DNA from: Roseovarius aestuariivivens | Lineage (GTDB): Bacteria; Pseudomonadota; Alphaproteobacteria; Rhodobacterales; Rhodobacteraceae | DNA: 64,000 nt | NCBI RefSeq assembly: GCF_004761875.1 | Contig: NZ_SJEY01000010.1 | Location: 80,760-144,759 of the forward strand | Reading direction: 5' to 3' | Shown: one piece after another, positions 27,596 to 36,789 of the stretch | Layout of the letters: every line of letters starts with the position of its first letter | Position numbering within the stretch: the first letter of the stretch is position 1 | Position numbers and translations under genes: made by a program | The notes under the pieces: generated by a model | Told to the model about the DNA's origin: nothing | What the model saw: the letters and a program-made list of their open reading frames with translations, nothing else | Databases searched by the model: none

Positions 27596-28711
27596 CTAGA
27601 CCCAGACCTTTTGGCGTGCGCGCAACAACCGGACGCGGTCGCGGATCTCGGGGCTGATCTCACCCGGGCGCGGCGCGTCGCGCAGGGTCTCGATCAGGTC
27701 ATCCTCCGGCAGGCGCGGCGTCCGCGTCCAGCTCAGCCCCGCGAGAACCGCACGCGCCCGCTCCGGCAGGCGATCCGGGATCTCGAACCCGTTCAGTGTC
27801 GCCCATACCCCGGTCCAGAGGCGCCCCACGCTCCACGGGTTATACCCGCCGCCGCCCAGTACAAGCAGCCGTGGCGTTATCCCCATCAGCGCGCGGACCA
27901 CCGACCAATGCGCGTTATTCGACAACTCCAGCCGCGCCAGCGGGTCCTCGCGGACCGCATCCGCCCCGCATTGCAGCACCACCGCCTCGGGCCGCAGCGC
28001 CTGCAGGCGGGGCAGGATGACCTCCTCCATCGCCATCGTGAATCCCGCATCGCCGGTGCCGCGCGGCAGCGGCAGGTTGATCGCCTGCCCGCCCGCCCGA
28101 TCCTCCAGCGCGCCGGTAAAGGGCCAGCGGCGCTCTTCATGGGTCGAGATCATCAGCACGCGCGGCTCGCCTTGAAACGCCGCCGCCACCCCGTCGCAAT
28201 GATGCGCGTCGATATCGACATAGGCGACCCGCGTCAGCCCCTGCGCAAGGAACGCCTTGATCGCCAGCACCGGATCGTTGAGGTAGCAAAATCCGCCCGC
28301 ATGATCGGCCATGCCGTGATGCGTGCCGCCCCCGGGATTGTAGACGATGCCGCCCTGCGCCAGCAGCTCGGCGGCCAGGATCGAGCCGCCGGCGGCCGTC
28401 GCGGGCCGGCGGAACATCTCGGGAAAGACCGGGTTCGACAACGTGCCCAGCCTGAACCGGGCCTGGCTTGCGACATCGACCGCGCCGCGCCGTTCGGCTT
28501 CCTGCAGTGCGGCGATGTACTCGGGCGTGTGAAATGCCATCAGCGCGGCGGGCTTGGCGCGCGGGCTGGTGCGGAACCGCTCGCGCGGCAGCCAGCCCAT
28601 GGCGCGGCTCAGATCCGTCACCGTGGGCACGCGCGGAATACTCAGCGGGTGACGTGCGCCGTAGCTCGAGCCGCGGTAGATCTCAGATCCAATGAATAGG
28701 GGTGCCTGCAT
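27596..28711 (-). CDS. Histone deacetylase family protein (AcuC/APAH-like)
   Basis: 371 residues. Arginase-fold zinc hydrolase with GGGTHHGMADHAGGFCYLND (tandem catalytic histidines, about 136-155), the zinc-binding YVDIDAHHCDGV (about 172-183), SNNAHW and LGGGGYNP near the active-site rim. Bacterial members deacetylate acetyl-lysine (AcuC acts on acetyl-CoA synthetase) or acetylpolyamines; the sequence does not settle which. It heads toward a minus-strand group with sixA, but sixA lies upstream and the gap is 58 bases. Confidence 0.88.
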   Translation of the reverse strand: MQAPLFIGSEIYRGSSYGARHPLSIPRVPTVTDLSRAMGWLPRERFRTSPRAKPAALMAFHTPEYIAALQEAERRGAVDVASQARFRLGTLSNPVFPEMFRRPATAAGGSILAAELLAQGGIVYNPGGGTHHGMADHAGGFCYLNDPVLAIKAFLAQGLTRVAYVDIDAHHCDGVAAAFQGEPRVLMISTHEERRWPFTGALEDRAGGQAINLPLPRGTGDAGFTMAMEEVILPRLQALRPEAVVLQCGADAVREDPLARLELSNNAHWSVVRALMGITPRLLVLGGGGYNPWSVGRLWTGVWATLNGFEIPDRLPERARAVLAGLSWTRTPRLPEDDLIETLRDAPRPGEISPEIRDRVRLLRARQKVWV

Positions 28712-28769
28712 GGGGTATATCTAGCAGCCCCGCGCGCCGGGCGCAGCGGGGCAATTTGGCGCTCGCGCC

Positions 28770-29261
28770 TCAGTCGGTCAGGTCGCGCGGCACGATGAAA
28801 TCCACCGCCTCACCGCGCCCGGGCCTGACCTCTGACCAATTCCCGACGTCGAAGCGCACGACAAGCGTCGCACCGGTGGGATAATCCTCGAACCGCGGAT
28901 GATCCGGCGCCGCCGTCACAAGGTCCTGCGCCAGCCAGCCGATACCGGGATTGTGCCCGATCATCAGAACGGTGTCGCCCTCTGCCTTGCGCAGTGTCTC
29001 CAGCATCGTGTCCGGTTCGGCGAGATAGAGCGCGCGCTGCGCGTCTTCCGCACAGTCAAGGCCAAGGCCCCGGAAGGTTTCGTGCGTCCGCCGCGCGGTC
29101 GAGACCAGCGCGCGGTCAGGCAGGTGCCCGCGTTCGCGCAGCCAGTTCCCAAGCGCCTCGACCGAGGCCACGCCCCGGTCGTTCAAGGGCCGGTCGTGAT
29201 CGTCCAGCGCGGGATCGCCCCAGCTCGACTTGCCGTGCCGCATCAGGATCAGGGTCTTCAT
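28770..29261 (-). CDS. SixA-type phosphohistidine phosphatase (histidine phosphatase family)
   Basis: 163 residues. RHG motif at 8-10 (MKTLILMRHGKSSWGD) supplies the catalytic histidine, with a second histidine in LMIGHNPGIG. The short length and LND-RG spacing are typical of SixA, which in E. coli dephosphorylates histidine-containing phosphotransfer domains. The ATG at 29261 overlaps the stop of the upstream ferredoxin-like gene (TGA at 29258-29260), so the two are coupled. The longer frame upstream is not family-like. Confidence 0.9.
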   Translation of the reverse strand: MKTLILMRHGKSSWGDPALDDHDRPLNDRGVASVEALGNWLRERGHLPDRALVSTARRTHETFRGLGLDCAEDAQRALYLAEPDTMLETLRKAEGDTVLMIGHNPGIGWLAQDLVTAAPDHPRFEDYPTGATLVVRFDVGNWSEVRPGRGEAVDFIVPRDLTD

Positions 29262-29896
29262 CGGAACGCCCTCATGTGAAAGGCCGATTGAGAATATTGC
29301 CGGCCATAGCTCTGGCTCACGGGGCAAAGCCTACGCACCCGGCAGCCGCGCGTCATGCAATCATTTCCCGGCCTGTCCAGATCGGCCTTGCACGCCGGCA
29401 CATCGTAGCCGTCCGGCCCCAGCGCGTCGACCGGACAGGCGCCGAGACAGGGCGTTTCCCGGCATGTCTCGCAGGGCGAAGGCGGCGGCGCGGGCGCGTC
29501 GATCCGGTGCGCAAATCCCAGCGCACCCCGGTAGGACACCATCAGCCCCGCCGTGTCATGCACCAGAAGACCCACGGGCGAAACATGCGCCCGCCCGCTC
29601 GCCTGCGCCCACTGGATGAACGGCTGATAGGGTGGGCCGCCGAAGGGCAAATATGCACTTGCATCCAGGTCGCGCGCCACCCTACCGATGACGCGGGCGG
29701 ACCAGCGGTCAAGCGGATCGGGCGCGCCATCGGCGTATTCCGGCGTGGCGGTGAACATGTCCCAGAAGCCGGGCTCTTTCGGCCCCAGAAGGACAAGCGT
29801 TGCGATCCCCTTGGGCAGATCGTCCCCTACGACGCCGAAGACCGCCAGATGCTCGCGCGCGGCCCGCGCTTCGATCTCGTCCAGCCCGGGGCTCAC
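29258..29896 (-). CDS. 4Fe-4S ferredoxin-like protein
   Basis: 212 residues. The C-terminal third holds two cysteine clusters: CETCRETPCLGACP (about 136-149, a CxxCx4CxxxCP pattern) and CMTRGCRVRRLCP (about 174-186). The N-terminal part (LAVFGVVGDDLPKGIATLVLLGP and following) resembles the cobalamin/QueG-related ferredoxin family of unknown function rather than a simple ferredoxin. Cytoplasmic; role unknown, perhaps in electron transfer or tRNA-modification-like chemistry. Lies directly between argB and sixA in a conserved minus-strand run. Confidence 0.75.
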   Translation of the reverse strand: MSPGLDEIEARAAREHLAVFGVVGDDLPKGIATLVLLGPKEPGFWDMFTATPEYADGAPDPLDRWSARVIGRVARDLDASAYLPFGGPPYQPFIQWAQASGRAHVSPVGLLVHDTAGLMVSYRGALGFAHRIDAPAPPPSPCETCRETPCLGACPVDALGPDGYDVPACKADLDRPGNDCMTRGCRVRRLCPVSQSYGRQYSQSAFHMRAFR

Positions 29897-29897
29897 C

Positions 29898-30761
29898 TCA
29901 ACCGGCCCGGATCAGCGACCCGGCCCCGTGCTCGGTGAAAAGCTCCAGCAGCACGGCGTTGGGCGCGCGCCCGTCGATGATCACCACGGCGCGCACGCCG
30001 CCGCTCAGCGCTGTCAGTGCAGTTTCCGTCTTGGGAATCATGCCGCCCGCGATCACGCCGCTGTCCGTCATTTCGTGGATCTGGGTCGAGGTCAGCTCGG
30101 TCACCACGTTGCCGTCCCCGTCGCGCACTCCGTCCACATCCGTCAAAAGCAGCAGGCGGTCGGCTTTCAGCGCCGCCGCGATCGCGCCCGCGGCCGTATC
30201 GCCGTTGATGTTGAAGGTCTCGCCGTCGCGGCCGGCGCCCAGGGGCGCGATGACCGGAATGGCGTCATCGCGGAAAAGCGTGTGCAGGATCGACGGGTCC
30301 ACCACCTCCGGCTCGCCCACGAGTCCCAGCTTGGGATCGGCCGGCACGCAGGTGATCAGCCCCGCATCCTTGCCCGACAGGCCAACCGCCTTGCCGCCCT
30401 GCCGGTTGATGGCCTGCACCAGCTTCTTGTTGACCTGCCCCGACAGGACCATCTCGACCACCTCCATGGTGGCCTCGTCCGTCACGCGCTTGCCGCCCAC
30501 GAACTCGGACTTGATGTCGAGCTTGTCCAGAAGCTTGTTGATCATCGGCCCGCCGCCGTGAACGATCACCGGGTTGACGCCCACCTGCCGCATCAGCACC
30601 ACGTCACGGGCGAATTCCGACATGGCGGCGTCGCTGCCCATGGCATGTCCGCCCAGCTTGATGACGACGATGGCACCGTCATAGCGTTGCAGATAGGGCA
30701 GCGCCTCGCTAAGCGTGCGGGCGGTGGCGATCCAGTCTCGGTTCATCTCTCGGGTCTTCAT
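29898..30761 (-). CDS. argB: Acetylglutamate kinase
   Basis: 287 residues. Phosphorylates N-acetylglutamate, the second step of arginine synthesis. Amino-acid-kinase fold with [12 protein letters not shown] (about 32-43) and [17 protein letters not shown] (about 67-83). The [18 protein letters not shown] segment that contributes to the arginine-sensitive family's substrate site is intact. A nucleotide-site segment [10 protein letters not shown] (about 203-212) also fits. Start ATG 30761. argH, the last enzyme of the pathway, is 7.5 kb away on the opposite strand, so the arginine genes are scattered here. Confidence 0.96.
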   Translation of the reverse strand: MKTREMNRDWIATARTLSEALPYLQRYDGAIVVIKLGGHAMGSDAAMSEFARDVVLMRQVGVNPVIVHGGGPMINKLLDKLDIKSEFVGGKRVTDEATMEVVEMVLSGQVNKKLVQAINRQGGKAVGLSGKDAGLITCVPADPKLGLVGEPEVVDPSILHTLFRDDAIPVIAPLGAGRDGETFNINGDTAAGAIAAALKADRLLLLTDVDGVRDGDGNVVTELTSTQIHEMTDSGVIAGGMIPKTETALTALSGGVRAVVIIDGRAPNAVLLELFTEHGAGSLIRAG

Positions 30762-30833
30762 TTGCGGTGATCCTTGAAGGCTCAGCCGCTTATCCCTTCC
30801 CGCGCGCCCGCGCGCAAGATGTGATGTCCCTGC

Positions 30834-31487
30834 TCAGACCAGAGTCGCGATTGTCGCGCGCAGCGTGGGCAGGCCCCAGCCCTTCTCGGCGGAGGTCACG
30901 ATCAGTTCCGGGTAGGCGGCGACGTGTTTGGACAGCGCTTTGCGCACCTGCTCCAGCACCTTCTCGCGGTCTTTCTCTTTCACCTTGTCGGCCTTGGTCA
31001 GCACGACCTGAAAGGTCACGGCGGCACTGTCGAGCAGGCTCAGAATCTCGCTGTCGACCGGCTTGATCCCGTGGCGATGGTCGATGAGCACAAAGGCCCG
31101 GCGCAAGGTGGCGCGGCCCGACAGGTATTGCTTGAGAAGGCGCTGCCACTTCTCGACCTTGTCGAGCGGCGCGTTGGCATAGCCATAGCCGGGCAAATCG
31201 ACCAGATAGCGCTGGGAGCCCAGACTGAAATAGTTGATCTCCTGCGTGCGCCCTGGCGTATTCGACGCCCGCGCCAACGCCTTGCGGCCCGTCAGCGCAT
31301 TGATGAGCGACGATTTTCCCACGTTGGAGCGGCCCGAGAAACAGACCTCCAGCCGGTCAGGCTCGGGCAGGCCCGACATGGCGACCACGCCCTTGACGAA
31401 CTCGACCTCGCCCGCGAAAAGCTTGCGACCCGCCTCGGCCTCGGCCTGCTCCGGCTCGGCGGCGATGGGATAGGGCAGGTCGGTCAT
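30834..31487 (-). CDS. engB: Ribosome biogenesis GTPase EngB (YsxC/YihA)
   Basis: 217 residues. GTPase motifs in order: G1 GRSNVGKSS (about 52-60), G2 TPGRTQ, G3 DLPGYG, G4 TKADK and G5 SAEKGWG. EngB is needed for late 50S subunit assembly. The ATG at 31487 overlaps the upstream MOSC gene stop by 4 bases. The much longer frame (to 31916) is an artefact of the overlapping MOSC gene. The order yidC-MOSC-engB-argB is conserved among Rhodobacterales. Confidence 0.96.
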   Translation of the reverse strand: MTDLPYPIAAEPEQAEAEAGRKLFAGEVEFVKGVVAMSGLPEPDRLEVCFSGRSNVGKSSLINALTGRKALARASNTPGRTQEINYFSLGSQRYLVDLPGYGYANAPLDKVEKWQRLLKQYLSGRATLRRAFVLIDHRHGIKPVDSEILSLLDSAAVTFQVVLTKADKVKEKDREKVLEQVRKALSKHVAAYPELIVTSAEKGWGLPTLRATIATLV

Positions 31488-32227
31488 GACGGCGTTACCG
31501 CATCGCCAAGCGCGACGTCCCCGCCCTCGGTCACCACCGCACGGACCGAGAAATCCTGGTGGCCGAAACTGTCGAGCGCGGCCAGAATATCGGCATCGCG
31601 CGCGCCCGTGTCGGGATTGGCATGGGTGGCCAGGCAGCGGTCGGTCCGTTCCTCGACCCGCAGCGTGGCGCCGCCGACCGTGACCTCCCGGCCGATCCAG
31701 TCGAATTCCGCCCAGGGGGCAAGCCCCTCGATCCAGATATTGCCGCGCCAGCGCTGCGGCGACAGGTCCGCGCCAAGCCGCTCTTCCACCGCCTTGTGCG
31801 ATGCGGCGTTGCACAGCGTCACAGACGGAAACGCGCTGTCGGTGAAGTTCTGCGCGCGCGCCCGTACCACCCGGTGCGAGGGCGAGCGGTTCGCCGGGAC
31901 AAGCCCGCCGGCCCACGCGATCAGGCGCTCGGGTTCGTCATCGGGGTGGAACTCCAGCTCTCCGAGATCCGGGTGGCGCAGCGTCACGCGCCCGGTCGCC
32001 TCGTCCAGGCGGGACGAGATCGCCGCGAGCCCCGGCGCCTTCGCGGCGCGGGAGAAATTCGCGCAAGACGCCCAGTCCGTTCCGTCGGCCTTGCTTTCGG
32101 TATGCGCAACGGCCCAGACCCTGTCCCACGGCAGGGCCTTTCCCGGTTCCAGCGTCACGCGCACAAGCGTCTCCCGCCCGTGGCTCTTGATCGGGTAGCG
32201 CCAGATCGCGCTGACGCGCCCGGTCAT
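31484..32227 (-). CDS. MOSC domain-containing protein
   Basis: 247 residues. N-terminal beta-barrel segment (VSAIWRYPIKSHGRETL at about 5-21) followed by a MOSC C-terminal domain. The signature ERTDRCLATHANPDTGARD contains the conserved cysteine and the TG-x-RD motif. MOSC proteins bind sulfur or molybdenum-cofactor ligands and include mARC/YcbX/YiiM N-hydroxylated-compound reductases; this one lacks an obvious ferredoxin domain. Coupled by 4-base overlaps to both yidC and engB. Substrate unknown. Confidence 0.87.
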   Translation of the reverse strand: MTGRVSAIWRYPIKSHGRETLVRVTLEPGKALPWDRVWAVAHTESKADGTDWASCANFSRAAKAPGLAAISSRLDEATGRVTLRHPDLGELEFHPDDEPERLIAWAGGLVPANRSPSHRVVRARAQNFTDSAFPSVTLCNAASHKAVEERLGADLSPQRWRGNIWIEGLAPWAEFDWIGREVTVGGATLRVEERTDRCLATHANPDTGARDADILAALDSFGHQDFSVRAVVTEGGDVALGDAVTPS

Positions 32228-34056
32228 TTTTTCTCGTCTTTCGGCGTCTTCTTGAAGCCCGACTTGATGTTGCCAAAGACATCCGGCTTGTAGCCCTGGC
32301 TGCGCATGATCAAGTATTGCTGGATGAAGGTGATCGTGTTGTTCGCGATCCAGTACAGCACCAGCCCGCTGGCGAAGCTGCCCAGCATGAACATGAATAC
32401 CCACGGCATCCAGGCAAAGATCATCTGCTGCGTCGGGTCGGTGGGCGCCGGGTTCAGCTTTTGCTGCAGCCACATCGAGATCCCCAGAAGCAGCGGCAGG
32501 ATACCGATGAAAATGAGCGCCAGGATGCTGCCCGGTTCGGGCGCGGCCCAGGGCAGAATGCCCCAGAGGTTATAAAGCGACGAGGGATCGGGCGCAGAAA
32601 GATCGCGGATCCAGCCCACCCACGGCGCGTGGCGCAGTTCCAGCGTGACGAAGATCACCTTGTAGAGCGAGAAGAAGATCGGGATCTGCAGAAGGATCGG
32701 CAGACAGCCCGAGGCGGGGTTCACCTTCTCCTTCTTGTAAAGCTCCATAATCTCCTTCTGCAGCTTCTGGCGGTCGTCGCCGGCCTTTTCCTTGATCTCC
32801 TGCATCTGCGGCTGAAGCTCTTTCATCTTCGCCATCGAGACGTAGGATTTATAGGCGAGCGGCAGCAGCGCGGCTTTGATGATGAGCGTCAGCGCGATGA
32901 TCGCCCAGCCCATGTTGCCGATGAGCAGGTTCAGCCAGTGCAGCATTGCGAAGATCGGCTTCGTGAGGAAGAAGAACCAGCCCCAGTCGATGGCGTCGAG
33001 AAACTTGGTGACGCCGCCTTCGTTCTGGTACTCGCGGATCGTGTCCCATTCCTTGGCCCCGGCGAAAAGCCGGGTGGAAATCGTGGCCGTTTGCCCGGGG
33101 GCCAGCGTCTCGGTCTTCTGCTTGATATTGGTCTGATAGATGTTGCGCGCGGTGTCCTGGAAGGTCGAGAACTGCGCGCCGGCAGCCTGCCCGGGAATGA
33201 GTGCGGTCATCCAGTAATGATCGGTGAACCCGGTCCAGCCGGTCTCGGCGATGGCGACGTTGTCGTGCTGCCCGGCGGGTTCGAAATCGTCGTAGTCGGT
33301 TTCGGTGAGTTCCCCGTCGGTGATGCTGATCGCGCCCTCGTGCAGGATGAAGAAATTCTTCAGATCCTGCGGCTCGCCATGCCGCGCGAGCACGCCATAG
33401 GGCGCGATGGTGGCGGTGGCGCCGCCGGTGTTTTCAACAGATTGCGTGACGGTGAACATGGATTTTTCGTCCACAGCCATCTCGCGCCGGAAGGTCAGGC
33501 CACTGCCATTGTCCCAGCTCAGCACGATCGGGCTGTCGGGCGTCAGGGTCTGGCCCGAGGCCAGCGACCAGACGGTGTTGGCGCCCGGCACCTGATCAGG
33601 CGTCAGGCCGCCGCCCGGCGCCCAGCCGAAAAGCGCGTAATAGGCGTGGTCCCCGCCGATGGGCGAAAGCAGCGTGACGATAGGGGCGTCGGGCTCCAGC
33701 GTCTCGCGGTAATTCTTGAGCATCAGGTCGTCGATGCGCCCGCCGCGTAACGAGATAGAGCCCGTCAGGCTGGGCGTGTCGATCTCGACGCGCGGGGCGG
33801 TGTCGGCGGTCGTGGCGGTCTCGGGGGCGGTCGCGGTGTCTGTCGCGGCCGCGCCGGCGCTTTGGGGCACCGCGGCCACATCGCCGCCTGAGGCCACATC
33901 GCCCGTCGGGGCGGTGGGCGCGCCGTCCGTCGCGGTGGCGGTGGCGCCGTCGGGCGCGGGTTCCGGCTCGGGCGGCGGGAACAGGACGAACCAGATCACG
34001 ACGACAAGCAGGCTGAGCACCGTTGCCAGAAGAAGATTCTTGTTCTGTTCATCCAT
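32224..34056 (-). CDS. yidC: Membrane protein insertase YidC
   Basis: 610 residues from ATG 34056 (MDEQNKNLLLATVLS, the usual family start). First membrane helix at about 7-25, then a Thr/Ala/Asp-rich linker, then the large periplasmic P1 domain (about 85-355). The conserved insertase core of five helices follows, with NLLIGNMGWAIIALTLIIKA and the cytoplasmic hairpin KMKELQPQMQEIKEKAGDDRQ. GCLPILLQIPIFFSLYK and FAWMPWVFMFM are family hallmarks. Inserts proteins into the inner membrane alone or with SecYEG. An ATG at 34074 would add six residues. No rpmH-rnpA pair is found just upstream, where it often lies. Confidence 0.96.
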   Translation of the reverse strand: MDEQNKNLLLATVLSLLVVVIWFVLFPPPEPEPAPDGATATATDGAPTAPTGDVASGGDVAAVPQSAGAAATDTATAPETATTADTAPRVEIDTPSLTGSISLRGGRIDDLMLKNYRETLEPDAPIVTLLSPIGGDHAYYALFGWAPGGGLTPDQVPGANTVWSLASGQTLTPDSPIVLSWDNGSGLTFRREMAVDEKSMFTVTQSVENTGGATATIAPYGVLARHGEPQDLKNFFILHEGAISITDGELTETDYDDFEPAGQHDNVAIAETGWTGFTDHYWMTALIPGQAAGAQFSTFQDTARNIYQTNIKQKTETLAPGQTATISTRLFAGAKEWDTIREYQNEGGVTKFLDAIDWGWFFFLTKPIFAMLHWLNLLIGNMGWAIIALTLIIKAALLPLAYKSYVSMAKMKELQPQMQEIKEKAGDDRQKLQKEIMELYKKEKVNPASGCLPILLQIPIFFSLYKVIFVTLELRHAPWVGWIRDLSAPDPSSLYNLWGILPWAAPEPGSILALIFIGILPLLLGISMWLQQKLNPAPTDPTQQMIFAWMPWVFMFMLGSFASGLVLYWIANNTITFIQQYLIMRSQGYKPDVFGNIKSGFKKTPKDEKK

Positions 34057-34169
34057 CGCCGGGGGCCACTTCATCTCATTGCTGTTCCCGGGGGTTCAAC
34101 AGAGTGACGCGCGAAAGGTCAAGGGGTCTGGGACGATTCCCTGCGCGGTCGTCCCTGTGGCATATGGCC

Positions 34170-35687
34170 TTATCCGGTCTTGCGGCCGATCGGCGGCGGG
34201 CTTTGCAGACGCGCGAGATGCGTTTCGATCCACGGCAGCGTGTTTTTCAGCGGCATCGGCCTGGCGATGCCGAAACCCTGAACATGGCCGCAGCCGAGCT
34301 GCGCCAGCATCGCATGCTCGCCCGCAGTCTCCACCCCTTCGGCGAGGGTTTCAAGGTCAAGCTGCTCGGCCATCAGCTGGATCGCGTTGACCATGCGCCG
34401 CTGCTCGGGATCGCAGTCGATCTTGCGCACGAAGGACCGGTCGATCTTCAGCCGCTGCACCGCGAAACGCCGGATCGACGAGATCGAGGCATGGCCGGTG
34501 CCGAAATCGTCGAGATCGATGAGGCATCCCATCTCGCTCAGCCGGCGGATATTGCGCGTGACCGTGTCATCGGGGGTCGAGGCGACGACGGATTCCAGAA
34601 TCTCCACCGCCAGGCGCCCGGGCGTCAGACCCGCGCGGTCGATATCCCACGCCACCCGGTCCGGCAGTTTCGGATCGCGCAACTCTTCAGGGCAGAAATT
34701 CACGCCCACATGCGGGATATCGTAACCGGCCTGCGCCCAGGCTTTCATCGCGTTCAGCGCGTCCTGCAGGATGATCTCTCCCAGCCGCTCGGACTGTCCC
34801 ATCGCCTTGATCGCCGGCAGAAACTCGTCGGGTGGCACGATGCCCTGCGTCGGGTGGTGCCAGCGCGCCAGCGCCTCAAAGCCGGAAATCCCGCCCGTGT
34901 CGGTGCAGAGTTGCGGCTGGAACCAAGCACAGATCTGGCGCGCCTCAAGCGCGTGGCGCACGTCGTCATGGCTGCCCTGAGCCGTGCCGGCGCGCCCGCG
35001 CAGTTCGGGCGTGTAGGCGCGGATCGCCGAGGGCGCGTGCCGCCGCGCCTCGCGCAGCGCCATGCCGGCGGCGTCGGCCAGGTCGCGACCCGACCCGCCC
35101 GGCATCAGAACATCCAGACACAGCCCGACCGAGGCCGAGACGTAGACCGTCGTGTTGTCGAGTGCGACCGGCTCTTCCACCGCGGCCTGCAGGCGCGCGG
35201 CCATCTTCAGGCCGGTTTCCGAATCGACCTGCCGCACCGGCGACAGCGCGACGCCGATCTGCCCGCGGCCCAGCTTGACCACCTTGTCGCCGTCGCGCAG
35301 CGCGTTGCCGATCCGCGTCACCGCACAGCCCATCACCCGGTCCGCGGCGGCCTGCCCGTGGCGGTCCAGCAGCAGGTCGAAATCGTCCACCTCGATCAGG
35401 AAGCAGCCCGTCTTGCGCAGGCACCTGCGCGCCACTTCCAGCGCGTCGTCCAAAGCCGCTTCAAGACCTTCTGCGTCATCCCCCTCTTCCGGGGTAGGAG
35501 AGGCCGCGCCGACCAGCGCAAGCAGAAGCGGAAAGGCCAGCGCCGTCGCCAGAAGGGCCGGTTCCCCGCCAAGCCAGAACCCCGCCAGCACGACCGCAGG
35601 CAGAAAGGCCAGCGCCTGCGGCCCCGAAAGACCCGTGGCCAGCGAATGCCGAAGCGCAGTCAGCGAGGTGAACAGGGAAGGGCGCAT
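34170..35687 (-). CDS. EAL-domain c-di-GMP phosphodiesterase with degenerate GGDEF domain
   Basis: 505 residues. Two hydrophobic helices (about 23-60) anchor it in the membrane. A GGDEF-fold domain (about 80-225) has GRGQI at 140-144 in place of GGDEF, so cyclase activity is not expected. The EAL domain (about 240-490) keeps the residues needed for hydrolysis: EAL 271-273, Asn330, Glu362 (EILES), DDFGTG 393-398, Lys414 and Glu450. It should therefore be a c-di-GMP phosphodiesterase, with the GGDEF-like part possibly acting as a GTP- or protein-binding regulator. Monocistronic between yidC and ttcA. Confidence 0.88.
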   Translation of the reverse strand: MRPSLFTSLTALRHSLATGLSGPQALAFLPAVVLAGFWLGGEPALLATALAFPLLLALVGAASPTPEEGDDAEGLEAALDDALEVARRCLRKTGCFLIEVDDFDLLLDRHGQAAADRVMGCAVTRIGNALRDGDKVVKLGRGQIGVALSPVRQVDSETGLKMAARLQAAVEEPVALDNTTVYVSASVGLCLDVLMPGGSGRDLADAAGMALREARRHAPSAIRAYTPELRGRAGTAQGSHDDVRHALEARQICAWFQPQLCTDTGGISGFEALARWHHPTQGIVPPDEFLPAIKAMGQSERLGEIILQDALNAMKAWAQAGYDIPHVGVNFCPEELRDPKLPDRVAWDIDRAGLTPGRLAVEILESVVASTPDDTVTRNIRRLSEMGCLIDLDDFGTGHASISSIRRFAVQRLKIDRSFVRKIDCDPEQRRMVNAIQLMAEQLDLETLAEGVETAGEHAMLAQLGCGHVQGFGIARPMPLKNTLPWIETHLARLQSPPPIGRKTG

Positions 35688-35744
35688 GGCAGAGGGTCCC
35701 GAAAAGACACGCCACCTTGCTACGCGCGGCAGGTCAACACCGAA

Positions 35745-36614
35745 TTAACGCAGCTTCGGCAGGCCCTTGTCCTTTTCCTCTAATTTTACGGTTTCCCGGG
35801 TCAGACCGGCGAAATCGAACAGCTTGGGGTCCAGAAGATGCGAGGGCCGCGCGTTCATCAGCGCGCGGAACATGACCTGCCGGCGGCCGGGGGAATTTGC
35901 CTCCCACCCGTCCAGGATCTGCTTGACCTGCTGGCGCTGCAGCCCGTCCTGGGATCCGCACAAGTCACAGGGAATGATGGGATAATTCATCGCCCGCGCA
36001 AACCGCTCGCAATCCGCCTCGGCCACATGCGCAAGTGGTCGGTAAACGAAAAGATCGCCCTCTTCATTGACCAGCTTCGGCGGCATCGTGGCCAGCCGCC
36101 CGCCATGAAAGAGGTTCATGAAAAACGTCTCAAGGATATCGTCGCGGTGATGGCCCAGCACCACGGCCGAACAGCCCTCTTCGCGCGCGATCCGGTACAA
36201 ATGCCCGCGCCGGAGCCGCGAACAGAGGGCACAATAGGTCCGCCCGGCGGGCACCTTGTCGACCACGACCGAATAGGTGTCCTGATACTCGATCCGGTGC
36301 GCAACGCCCATCTTTTCAAGGAATTCGGGCAGTACCGTCGCCGGAAACCCGGGCTGCCCCTGATCGAGATTGCAGGCCAGCAGATCGACCGGCAAAAGCC
36401 CGCGCCACTTGAGCTCGTGCAGAACCGCCAAAAGCGTATAGCTGTCCTTGCCGCCCGAAAGGCAGACCAGCCAGCGGGCGCCGGGCTTGACCATGCCATA
36501 CTGCTCCACCGCCTCGCGCGTCTGCCGCACGATGCGCTTGCGCAGCTTCTTGAACTCGGTGCCAGAGGGCGCGCGGGCAAAAAGCGGATGGATCTCGTCA
36601 GTCTCGTCAAGCAT
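35745..36614 (-). CDS. ttcA: tRNA 2-thiocytidine biosynthesis protein TtcA
   Basis: 289 residues. PP-loop SGGKDS at 53-58 activates the tRNA by adenylation. The cysteine pair in [10 protein letters not shown] (about 135-144) and a further cysteine in CDLCGSQDG serve Fe-S cluster binding and sulfur transfer. The enzyme thiolates cytidine-32 of certain tRNAs. The ATG at 36614 gives [12 protein letters not shown]; the longer frame upstream is not family-like. Divergent from a GNAT gene across a 175-base intergenic region. Confidence 0.95.
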   Translation of the reverse strand: MLDETDEIHPLFARAPSGTEFKKLRKRIVRQTREAVEQYGMVKPGARWLVCLSGGKDSYTLLAVLHELKWRGLLPVDLLACNLDQGQPGFPATVLPEFLEKMGVAHRIEYQDTYSVVVDKVPAGRTYCALCSRLRRGHLYRIAREEGCSAVVLGHHRDDILETFFMNLFHGGRLATMPPKLVNEEGDLFVYRPLAHVAEADCERFARAMNYPIIPCDLCGSQDGLQRQQVKQILDGWEANSPGRRQVMFRALMNARPSHLLDPKLFDFAGLTRETVKLEEKDKGLPKLR

Positions 36615-36789
36615 GACGCCGGCTTTAGGGGCTTTGACGGTCCCGCACAAGGGCAGGTGACATATGCGGCGGCACCGCCACCGGCGCGACCCGCCGGGCA
36701 GATCGGCGTGATGCATCTGCGCACCAATATGCTATGCTGGCGTCAAATGCATTGAAATATTTCTTCATTTTCCGGACCTTGGCCTTTCG

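Noticed and set aside
22998..27663. Long minus-strand frames antisense to aapJQMP
   Set aside because: They mirror well-identified transporter genes and have no recognisable domains.
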